64,000 bases of DNA from CANKHA01 sp963731585. GTDB taxonomy: Bacteria > Pseudomonadota > Alphaproteobacteria > Rhizobiales > Xanthobacteraceae. A model generated the notes under the pieces. It had not been told where the DNA came from and searched no databases. It worked only from the letters and a program-made list of their open reading frames with translations. The stretch spans positions 1,054,001-1,118,000 of the forward strand of contig CAVSWC010000003.1 of the NCBI GenBank assembly GCA_963731585.1, written 5' to 3'. The translations under genes were made by a program, and so were the position numbers. This document shows, one piece after another, positions 28,842 through 36,287 of the stretch (positions are counted from its first letter, which is position 1; every line of letters starts with the position of its first letter).

Positions 28842-31223
28842 ATGGTCTGGTCTGTTGCGAATTTGCTAAGGCGCGGTGCCGCCGAGCCTAAGAAATTAAG
28901 CCGCTACATGAGCGGCTTTGAAAATGCCAGCCCCAACGACATAGCCCTCGTCGAGCAAGCGTTTGATCGTGAATTCTATCTCAAGCGATACCCCGATGTC
29001 GCGGCGAGCGGGCTGGATCCGCTGTATCACTATCTAGCTTATGGATGGAAAGAGGGCCGCGATCCTACGGCAACCTTCTCGACAGTCTTCTACTTGTCGA
29101 GAAACGGCGAGATTCAAAGAGCGGGAGTCAATCCGTTCGTTCATTTTGTTTTGCGCGGTGCAGGCGAAAAACGCCCGAGCGCTGCGTACGGGCAGAATTT
29201 GGATCTGATCGATTACGCGCCGAAGGTTTCGGCGATCATTCCGAATTACAACCACGCCCGTTTTCTTGAACAGCGCATCGATTCAATACTCAACCAGACC
29301 TACAAGAACGTCGAAATCCTGATCCTCGACGATTGTTCTGTAGACGATAGTCGTAACGTTATTGCACGATACCATAACCTGTACCCGCAGAGAGTCAGGT
29401 CACTTTTCAACACACAGAATTCCGGCAATCCATTTAAACAATGGCGGCTGGGTATCGAACATTCCGACGGCGATCTGATTTGGATATGCGAAAGTGACGA
29501 CTTTTGCGAACGAGACTTTTTGGAAGTGTTAGTTCGCAGGTTCAAGGATCCGAGCGTTACGCTTGCGTTTGGCCGAATTCAGTTCTGCCAAGCTGATGGA
29601 ACCGCGTTTGCGGGGCTAGACAACTACCGCGAGGGGGCTGAACCCGGCATATGGAATGAGCCGGTGTGCCGCCCGGCGGCTGACTGGTTTGCGAACGGAT
29701 TCGGAGTGAACAATGTCATTGCGAACGTTGGAGGCTGCCTTTGGAAGCGAAAGCGCTTGTCAAATGCAGTTTGGAACGAGGCGGCGACGTTCTCCGTACT
29801 CGGGGATTGGTTTCTGTACAGCCATATCGCCGGCGGAGGGCAGATCGCCTACGATCCTGATGCAGTAGCATACTTTCGGCAGCACGGAAGTAACACATCA
29901 GTAAGGTCTTTTACAAAACTCTCGTACTATACAGAGCATCGCCGCCTGATGACCGCTCTTCGCGAGCGGTGGGGAGTACCCGAATCTACTGTCGACAAAT
30001 TTTGTTCAAAGGTAGCTTACCAATACACGCACCATAAGCTGGAAAGCGAGTATGGCAGCTTGGAACAATATCTGAGCAAAGAAGCCCTTCTGGCAGTCCC
30101 GCGCCGTTCCGCACATATCCTTATTGCATTTCTTGGATTCGAGTACGGAGGCGGAGAGGTCTTCTCCATCGCTCTCGCAAACGAGCTGCACGAGCAAGGC
30201 CATATTGTATCGATGATGGCTTTGCGGTCCGCTCATGTCGATCTCGACCTGAAGGCCATGTTGAATCCGGCCATTCCCGTGTACCTTTCTTCACATATTG
30301 AAGAAGCGGGTCTGGACGCGTTTCTGGCCAAGGCGGGCATTTCGCTCATTCACTCTCATGTGGTGGCTGTCGAGTGGTTCTTCATAGAGCAATGCAGCAT
30401 GAAGACTGAGATTCCGTACCTCGTGACTATGCACGGATCCTACGAAGCATGTGAAGTGAGGGATGACTTGCTGCTGCGATGTCTCCGCAAGGTGTCGCAT
30501 TGGGTGTACACCGCAGATAAAAACCTTACGGTATTTCACGGACTTCCGCTTCGCCCTGGGATATTTACGAAGATGCTAAACGGCATGCCGATCGATCCCC
30601 GGTCGTTCCCCAAAAATCGTAAGGAACTGGGAGTGGACACGGACGCCGTCGTATTCACCTTGGTGGCGCGGGGCATTGAGCGAAAAGGTTGGCGCGCCTC
30701 GATCCAGGCTTTCATACGGTTGCGGGACGCGCGTCCGAGCACGAAGATGCATCTTTTCCTGGTCGGCCAAGGAGATATCGTAGACAGTCAGAGCGCAGTT
30801 TATGGGTCCGATCCCGACATCAGCTTTCTCGGCTTTCAATCGTGCATCAATGGACTTTACCGGATTTCCGACTGCGCCCTCGTGCCTACGCGTTTCGCCG
30901 GCGAGTCGCTTCCTCTTTGCATCATTCAAGCCATGCAAGAAGGCACCCCTGTCATCGCTACTCGCATCGGCGAGATCGAACAGATGATAACCCCCCCCAC
31001 CCTTCCTGCAGCTGGCATTCTGTTGGAATGCGAGCGGAACACAGAGCATTTCATCGATCGTTTAGGGGTCGCCATGGCCGAAATGCTGGACCCGGATCGC
31101 CGAAAAGAGTTCTCCGCCGGCGCGCGGGCCAACGCCGAGCGTTACAACATGAGTCATGTGGCTACGCGTTATGCAAATCTCTACTCTGCGTTGTTGGCGC
31201 CGCTAGGAGTCGAGAAGCCATGA
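28842..31223 (+). CDS. Bifunctional GT2-GT4 glycosyltransferase with N-terminal FYLxRYPDV repeats
   Basis: A 793-residue protein. Residues 34-115 hold two related segments, FDREFYLKRYPDVAASGLDP and FSTVFYLSRNGEIQRAGVNP, a module often found before glycan-building glycosyltransferases. Residues 128-370 are GT-A family 2: SAIIPNYNHARFLEQRIDSI, ILILDDCSVDDS and the ICESDDFCERDFLEV acidic motif. Residues 415-790 are GT-B family 4: FLGFEYGGGEVFSIALANEL, TLVARGIERKGW and PTRFAGESLPLCIIQAMQEG with the E-x7-E pattern. Two linkages could be made by one enzyme. The ATG at 28842 has a crowded ribosome site; an ATG at 28908 is an alternative. The stop overlaps the next start (ATGA). Confidence 0.86.
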   Translation: MVWSVANLLRRGAAEPKKLSRYMSGFENASPNDIALVEQAFDREFYLKRYPDVAASGLDPLYHYLAYGWKEGRDPTATFSTVFYLSRNGEIQRAGVNPFVHFVLRGAGEKRPSAAYGQNLDLIDYAPKVSAIIPNYNHARFLEQRIDSILNQTYKNVEILILDDCSVDDSRNVIARYHNLYPQRVRSLFNTQNSGNPFKQWRLGIEHSDGDLIWICESDDFCERDFLEVLVRRFKDPSVTLAFGRIQFCQADGTAFAGLDNYREGAEPGIWNEPVCRPAADWFANGFGVNNVIANVGGCLWKRKRLSNAVWNEAATFSVLGDWFLYSHIAGGGQIAYDPDAVAYFRQHGSNTSVRSFTKLSYYTEHRRLMTALRERWGVPESTVDKFCSKVAYQYTHHKLESEYGSLEQYLSKEALLAVPRRSAHILIAFLGFEYGGGEVFSIALANELHEQGHIVSMMALRSAHVDLDLKAMLNPAIPVYLSSHIEEAGLDAFLAKAGISLIHSHVVAVEWFFIEQCSMKTEIPYLVTMHGSYEACEVRDDLLLRCLRKVSHWVYTADKNLTVFHGLPLRPGIFTKMLNGMPIDPRSFPKNRKELGVDTDAVVFTLVARGIERKGWRASIQAFIRLRDARPSTKMHLFLVGQGDIVDSQSAVYGSDPDISFLGFQSCINGLYRISDCALVPTRFAGESLPLCIIQAMQEGTPVIATRIGEIEQMITPPTLPAAGILLECERNTEHFIDRLGVAMAEMLDPDRRKEFSAGARANAERYNMSHVATRYANLYSALLAPLGVEKP

Positions 31224-32221
31224 TCAGCAGGCTTATTTTGCACATCGGAGCGAATAAGACCGGCAGTTCCGCCATTCAGACGTTTTTGTCTCTCAATAGA
31301 GCCGCATTGCAGGCCCAAGGGATCATGGTTCCTAACGGACAATTCCAGCTGGGTGGTAACCAGGGCAATCAGGTTTTTGCCTTCCAGGAGCTGATGAGCG
31401 AGCCGGATGCGGGGCGCAAGCGGCTAGAGTCGTCAGTCGAGGCTCTTAAGACGGAGGCGCCAGCTGCAGAGGCGATCTTGTTCAGCGCCGAGAACCTCAC
31501 GGCAAATCCTGTCGCACCGTCTCTGTTTGAGGGACTGACCAAAAATTACGACACGCAAGTCATCGTCTTTATTCGGCGACAGGACGAGTACCTGCTATCA
31601 AGCTGGCAGCAATGGTATTCGAAAGTTTCAGACGACTTTTGGGCATGGCTAATCTCGGTCGTGGGCCAGATGGGCAATTGGCGCTCGTATCTGCAGAACT
31701 GGGAAGCCGTTGTTCCGCGCGAAAAGATTAATGTCCGCATTTATGATCGGTCAAAGCTCGAAGGCGGCGACGTTATTGCGGATTTCTATAAGCAGCTTGA
31801 ACTTGGCACTCCCATAAAGCAACTGATCTATCCCAATCAGATCATCAATCCGAGCTATTCGGATGCCATCATGGAAATTGTCAAGGGAAACAGGTCTGTC
31901 TTCAAAGATGTACATGACAATGAATTTTATCGATTCGTTCGCAAAGTCACGGGGGAAAAACACATCAGGAACTCACGAGAGTCCTACATAACATTTGACC
32001 AACGGCACGCGATCCTCCAACAATATTCAGCTGCAAACCGCTGGGTCAGGGATCACTATTTCCCGGGGGCGAGCGGGGATCTCTTTTCTGCTCCGAAAGA
32101 AAGCGACTACGACTATCTTTCCGCAAGCGAAATCGAGGAGCGGAAACTGGAGGCCCTTACGTCGATGCTGATTGAACTGTACCAGCGCAAAGGGAAGAGT
32201 CATGGCCACGAGGGCCTTTGA
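31220..32221 (+). CDS. Sulfotransferase family protein
   Basis: A 333-residue cytoplasmic sulfotransferase, predicted to move sulfate from PAPS to a glycan hydroxyl. The 5'-phosphosulfate loop is LILHIGANKTGSSAIQTFL at the N-terminus and the 3'-phosphate region is QVIVFIRRQDEYLLSSWQQW. The start ATG 31220 overlaps the stop of the GT2-GT4 gene (ATGA); the frame is open far upstream, but only in shadow of that gene. Its 3' end overlaps the following methyltransferase by 20 bases, so the three form a coupled operon. The acceptor is unknown. Confidence 0.83.
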   Translation: MISRLILHIGANKTGSSAIQTFLSLNRAALQAQGIMVPNGQFQLGGNQGNQVFAFQELMSEPDAGRKRLESSVEALKTEAPAAEAILFSAENLTANPVAPSLFEGLTKNYDTQVIVFIRRQDEYLLSSWQQWYSKVSDDFWAWLISVVGQMGNWRSYLQNWEAVVPREKINVRIYDRSKLEGGDVIADFYKQLELGTPIKQLIYPNQIINPSYSDAIMEIVKGNRSVFKDVHDNEFYRFVRKVTGEKHIRNSRESYITFDQRHAILQQYSAANRWVRDHYFPGASGDLFSAPKESDYDYLSASEIEERKLEALTSMLIELYQRKGKSHGHEGL

Positions 32222-32918
32222 GATTGACGGAATACAATTTGTAGTGGATTACCGGCCGGGGAAGGAGCGCGGCAAATCGCAGGGCAATGAATTCATCCTC
32301 GTCAAGTCAAAGGCTCTCATCGAGTTTTACCAGGCGATGGCGCAACGTCGGCCGCGCGCTGTCCTTGAGATCGGAATGTTCGAGGGTGGCTCACTCGTGC
32401 TGTTCGACAAGCTGTTTAGGCCGGACAAGCTTGTGGGTATCGATATCCGGCACCAGCCAATCGAGCCGCTCGAAGAGTACCGCGCCGGCAGGGATCACAT
32501 TCAAACCTACTATGGGCTATCACAAAGCGACCCAAAGCTTGCGGGCATCCTAAAGCAGGAGTTTCCGAACGGGATCGATCTCGTGATCGATGATGCGTCG
32601 CACCTATATGAACCCTCGCGTGCGACCTTCGAGATGTGTTTTCCTCTCCTCAAAGGTGGCGGTCTCTACGTAATCGAGGACTGGCCGTGGTCGCATCAGG
32701 CGGGCCGTCAGGAAAAGACAAGCGGTTGGTTCGACAAGCCGGCGCTGACAAACCTGATCTTCGACCTTATCATCAGCATGCCGACCAGCGAACAGATTGC
32801 CCAGGTGGCCGTCTATCCCCATCTGGCTGTGGTCGAAAAGGCGAAGACAGCCGCGGGGTCGATCGATCTGGCGGAAGCACAAAAGCGTCTGCGCGGGCGG
32901 AGCCTAGGTCGCATATGA
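32202..32918 (+). CDS. CmcI-like class I SAM methyltransferase
   Basis: A 238-residue methyltransferase paralogous to those at 23824 and 27581. Motif I is AVLEIGMFEGGSLVLFDKLF, then DLVIDDASHLYEPSRATFEM and GGLYVIEDWPWSHQAGR. I chose the ATG at 32202 (MATRAFEIDGIQFVVDYRP) with an agggaag site just upstream, inside the end of the preceding sulfotransferase. A decayed copy of its 5' region lies at 35131-35285. It sits between two sulfotransferase genes, so sulfation and methylation steps are probably made together. The methyl acceptor is unknown. Confidence 0.76.
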   Translation: MATRAFEIDGIQFVVDYRPGKERGKSQGNEFILVKSKALIEFYQAMAQRRPRAVLEIGMFEGGSLVLFDKLFRPDKLVGIDIRHQPIEPLEEYRAGRDHIQTYYGLSQSDPKLAGILKQEFPNGIDLVIDDASHLYEPSRATFEMCFPLLKGGGLYVIEDWPWSHQAGRQEKTSGWFDKPALTNLIFDLIISMPTSEQIAQVAVYPHLAVVEKAKTAAGSIDLAEAQKRLRGRSLGRI

Positions 32919-32928
32919 GTTGTAAAAG

Positions 32929-34347
32929 ATGACAGACCCCTCTCCGATTTCGGAATCAGCTCGAACACTCGCCGATTACCAGCGCATCATCATCCATGCC
33001 GGCCTTCACAAGACCGGCACGTCCTATATTCAGAAGTTACTGCATCTTAATCGCGAGACGTTGGCAGGAAAGGGGATTCATTTTCCACAATACCATGCGG
33101 GTCGGCGCCGCCGCGAGACTGGAAACCACAGCGCCGCCGTTAAGGCCTGTGATCGCCGCACCGAGTCGCTTGACCGGATTTTAGGCGAGTGGCTGAACGT
33201 ACACTCTCCGCATCCTGTACTGTTGCTCTCGGCTGAAGCGCTGGCCACAAGAATTCCAATGAATGGACATTTTTCCCAGCAGTTGGCCGCACTCGCCACA
33301 AATGCCGATGTGCAGATCGTCTACTATCTAAGGAGACAGGATCATCTTTTGGAGAGTCTTTTTGGCGAAATGGTCAAGAAGCATGATCTTTGCAGTCCCA
33401 CCGATGTCAACTACACCCTCGACTACGTGAAACTTGTCCAATCCATAGAAGCGGCTGTCCCACAGGCCAGGATCACCCTTCGGCCCTATAACAGCGCAAA
33501 ATGGAAATTCCAGGACTTAGGAGCAGACTTTTTCGATGCCATAGATTTTCCCGGTCTCTGGGACCACTTGGAACCGAAGGCAATAGCAAGAGAAAATGAG
33601 CGCTTGGAGCGGGGACAGATTTTTCTGCTATCGATCGCCAGGACGGCGCAAGAAAAACGACAGCTGGCGCATTTCTTTCAGCGTTCTCCTAACAAAACTG
33701 CCGAGCGAGATTACGGGTTTTTTCTGTCGCCGGCAGAACGGAAGGACATTCTCCTTCAGTATGCGGAGACCAATGATCAGCTCGCTAAGCGGTATCGCCT
33801 AGGCGATTGGAAGGAGTTTTTCGGCGTCGATCTCGATGGATTCGCACATGAGGCATGGCGCAGGTTCGATGACGACTCGAAGCTTCACTGGCAACATCAT
33901 CTGCTCGAAATAGAGAATGGGATCCGAGAAATTCGCAATGCTTCGCGATCTCAACGGAGCTCGATCCGCGCGAATCGCCTGAACAGGTTCAGGCACGGTT
34001 CTCTTCGCGAACAAAATAACCGCGGGAATCCAGTCAGTAGCTTTGCTGAAAGCCCGTTTGCCGGGATATCGACGAAAGAGAGTTATGGGACTTCGATGTC
34101 GAGCGCAGCAGGCTCAAGGCGGCTCGATAAGACGAACAGAAAAGCCATCCTTCATGTGGGATTGCCCAAAACCGGCACAACAGCGATACAGAAAACATTC
34201 GGGACCATTAGTGAACGCTTGCTGGATACCGCCCGCACCCTGTATCCGAAGTCGGTCGGAACCAATCATACAGATTTCTTCCGGATCATGTTTGACGCTG
34301 TGCCGACGAATCCAGTTGGCGAACAGATCGCCGAGCGCAAGATTTAA
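32929..34347 (+). CDS. Sulfotransferase, N-terminal part of an interrupted two-domain protein
   Basis: The first 360 or so residues are a complete sulfotransferase-like domain: PAPS loop IIHAGLHKTGTSYIQKLL, then VQIVYYLRRQDHLLESLFGE. A linker follows that contains SFAESPFAGISTKESYGTSM, resembling the N-terminus of the methyltransferase at 35406. A second PAPS loop AILHVGLPKTGTTAIQKTF then begins near 34139, but an in-frame TAA at 34345-34347 ends translation after ERKI. The frame continues beyond it without shift to 35124. The ATG follows the methyltransferase stop by 10 bases. The first domain should be functional alone. The linker similarity implies a past duplication or fusion. Confidence 0.78.
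   Translation: MTDPSPISESARTLADYQRIIIHAGLHKTGTSYIQKLLHLNRETLAGKGIHFPQYHAGRRRRETGNHSAAVKACDRRTESLDRILGEWLNVHSPHPVLLLSAEALATRIPMNGHFSQQLAALATNADVQIVYYLRRQDHLLESLFGEMVKKHDLCSPTDVNYTLDYVKLVQSIEAAVPQARITLRPYNSAKWKFQDLGADFFDAIDFPGLWDHLEPKAIARENERLERGQIFLLSIARTAQEKRQLAHFFQRSPNKTAERDYGFFLSPAERKDILLQYAETNDQLAKRYRLGDWKEFFGVDLDGFAHEAWRRFDDDSKLHWQHHLLEIENGIREIRNASRSQRSSIRANRLNRFRHGSLREQNNRGNPVSSFAESPFAGISTKESYGTSMSSAAGSRRLDKTNRKAILHVGLPKTGTTAIQKTFGTISERLLDTARTLYPKSVGTNHTDFFRIMFDAVPTNPVGEQIAERKI
33917..34110 (+). repeat. Diverged direct repeat, copy A (sulfotransferase linker)
   Basis: This stretch inside the two-domain sulfotransferase gene aligns with 35294-35475. Shared landmarks are gatccga, caatgcttcgcgat.tcaacgg and the downstream protein motif PFAGxSxKExY. 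The match spans coding sequence here but is partly intergenic at copy B. The copies differ at many positions, so the duplication is old. Confidence 0.7.
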
Positions 34348-35124
34348 AATCTCAAGCGGAAGCTCGACTTCAGAGAAGGGACTGAAGGCCTTCGAACGCA
34401 TTGCAGTCAGCTGATTCAGGATGAGTTGAATCAACCCGGCTGGGACACCGTTTTGTTTTCTGGGGAGGGGTTATCGAACTTCGGCCATTCCGCACTTGCG
34501 TCATTGCGCGAATGGCTTATGGGCCACGTCAATGAGATCACAGTTGTCTTCTGCGTGCGGCATCCCGTCGACTGGACTCGAAGTGCGGTCCAGCAGCTGG
34601 TTAAAAGAGGCCGTACGCTGGAGACGATGGCACTTAAGCCGCCCTTGCCCCATTTTAGAAAACGTCTTTCGCGAATGATCGACGTGTTCGGCCGCGAAAA
34701 CATCAACATTATGTGCTTCGAAGAGGCGGCGCTGCATAAGAATCGAATTGCGGGTCACCTCGCAGATCTATTCGGAATGGGAGCAGCGCTTTGTGGCGCT
34801 CAGGTTCCAGCGTCAGTTAACGAGTCGATGTCGCACGAAGCGGTTCTATTGCTGGATCGTTTCAACAGTGAACGACTACGCAACGCGGAGAATTCGGCGG
34901 CGGCGCTTTCTTCGTTGCCTGACACCCGTACTGCGCTAGGGGGCTTCGCCGGACTGAAGAATCATCATGGAGAAAAGTTCACTCTCGATGCCCGCCTGGC
35001 CGAGGAGCTTAGAAAGACCTGCCGCGCTGACGTCGAGTGGCTAAACTCAACATTTGGAGTGTCCTACTACCTGGATTTGTTTGACGATTCTGCCGCGGAG
35101 ACTCAGCTGCAGCCGCTGGATTAA
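34348..35124 (+). pseudogene. Remainder of second sulfotransferase domain, cut off by an in-frame stop
   Basis: This continues the second domain of the preceding gene in the same frame, directly after TAA 34345-34347: NLKRKLDFREGTEGLRTHCS, then DTVLFSGEGLSNFGHSALAS and TVVFCVRHPVDWTRSAVQQL, the PAPS 3'-phosphate region, ending at 35124. A possible restart is a TTG at 34426, but it would lack the phosphosulfate loop and could not work as a sulfotransferase. Apart from the nonsense codon the domain looks well preserved, so the stop is either recent or a base-calling error. Confidence 0.72.
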
Positions 35125-35130
35125 AGATCA

Positions 35131-35285
35131 TTTACCAGCGAGAAAAGCGAAAGCCTTGACGCAGGTTCGTTTGAGATCGATGGATACAATTTGCGGCGGA
35201 TGACTGCGCCCGGCGGGAGCGCGCCAGATCGGAGCGCGATGAATTGATCCTCATCAACTCAAAGCCGCTGATACCTTCTGGCAAA
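35131..35285 (+). pseudogene. Remnant of a CmcI-like methyltransferase 5' end
   Basis: This segment aligns with 32180-32330, the junction and first 40 codons of the methyltransferase at 32202. Conserved landmarks include taccagcg, tttgagat.ga.gga.acaattt, gcgatgaatt.atcctc and tcaactcaaagc. Frame-destroying gaps are present and the copy ends abruptly near 35285, where sequence homologous to 33917 onward begins. It has no coding capacity now. Confidence 0.7.
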
Positions 35286-35293
35286 AACAAAGC

Positions 35294-35475
35294 ATGAGAT
35301 CCGAAAAGTAACAATGCTTCGCGATTTCAACGGAGCTGGATCGGCGCTACTCGCCAGACTATTCAAGCGAGATTCTCTTTGCCACGAAATAACTGAAGAA
35401 TTCCAATGCCTGGCTTTGCAAAAAACCCGTTCGCCGGCATGTCGCTGAAGGAGAACTACGACGCCTTGCTTTCAG
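35294..35475 (+). repeat. Diverged direct repeat, copy B (upstream and 5' end of methyltransferase)
   Basis: This is the partner of 33917-34110. Here the repeat covers the upstream region of the methyltransferase at 35406 and its first 25 codons (GFAKNPFAGMSLKENYDALL), where copy A encodes SFAESPFAGISTKESYGTSM. It suggests that a methyltransferase start was once also present at copy A before a second sulfotransferase was joined there. Confidence 0.7.
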
Positions 35476-36224
35476 GCGCAGTAGGTCCAAGGTGGCCTGA
35501 CGAGCAGATGCAAGCTGGCTACGCAGGAAACTGCGGAGTGGCCTTATTAGGACGCACGTACCAGTTCATAAATATCCTCGAACGCGACGGTGCATTCAAG
35601 CAGGGCTGGAAGGGACTGGACTATGGATGCGGCTGGGGCCGTTTCGCTTCGACGCTGCTGACCAAAGGAACGCCTGACCAACTTGACCTTTGCGATGCTT
35701 GGGACTCCACGCTCGAGCTGATAAAGGGTTTGGGTTACCAGAACCAGATATTCCAGGTTCCCGAGCTGCTGGAGCCTGGAGATCTCCCGGAAGCCAAATA
35801 TGACTTCGTGCTTTCGTTTTCAGTGTTCACGCACTTGTCGCCGAATGCGTTCGCGCAAAACATTTCTGTCCTGCTGCATAGTGTTAAACCCGGCGGGCAC
35901 GTTTACATAACCGTCCGGCACAAAGAGTTCGTCGGCCACAAGTTTCCTGGCCTCGATGCTCTGTTAAACATCAAGAACGCGAGTGGGGATCCCTACATAA
36001 CTGCTCCGCAAAAAGAATTAATCGCCCAGAGATATCCCGGGCTCGAGGTGCATCAAAATCTAGACCGAGACGGCATTGTCTTTCTGGATTCAGGCCGCGG
36101 GCGGGGCCTCGAGAAGGTGTTCGGCGACACGATCGTCGAACCGCGTTATCTCTCCCGGTTCGGGACGGTCCGATATTTAGGGCAACCGCACTCGCTTCAG
36201 CATGTCTATGCGATCAGCCATTGA
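35406..36224 (+). CDS. Class I SAM-dependent methyltransferase
   Basis: A 272-residue methyltransferase of a different subgroup from the CmcI-like ones. Motif I is GLDYGCGWGRFASTLLTKG, and a post-motif region has KYDFVLSFSVFTHLSPNAFA, the small-molecule methyltransferase (Methyltransf_12/25) pattern; SVKPGGHVYITVRHKEF closes the core. The ATG at 35406 is preceded by diverged duplicate sequence and has only a weak ribosome site (gaagaa). Its N-terminal motif PFAGMSLKENYD also appears in the linker of the sulfotransferase at 32929. It is the last plus-strand glycan gene of the island. Confidence 0.78.
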   Translation: MPGFAKNPFAGMSLKENYDALLSGAVGPRWPDEQMQAGYAGNCGVALLGRTYQFINILERDGAFKQGWKGLDYGCGWGRFASTLLTKGTPDQLDLCDAWDSTLELIKGLGYQNQIFQVPELLEPGDLPEAKYDFVLSFSVFTHLSPNAFAQNISVLLHSVKPGGHVYITVRHKEFVGHKFPGLDALLNIKNASGDPYITAPQKELIAQRYPGLEVHQNLDRDGIVFLDSGRGRGLEKVFGDTIVEPRYLSRFGTVRYLGQPHSLQHVYAISH

Positions 36225-36287
36225 TCGCATGATCGTTAGCTGAGACCGTTGCCGGGAGCCGCGGTCCGAAGTGTGCGCGCTCCCCAG

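Noticed and set aside
30689..31219. Upstream extension of the sulfotransferase frame to 30689
   Set aside because: This part overlaps the GT4 domain in another frame. The ATG at 31220 overlapping the preceding stop gives a proper PAPS loop at the N-terminus.
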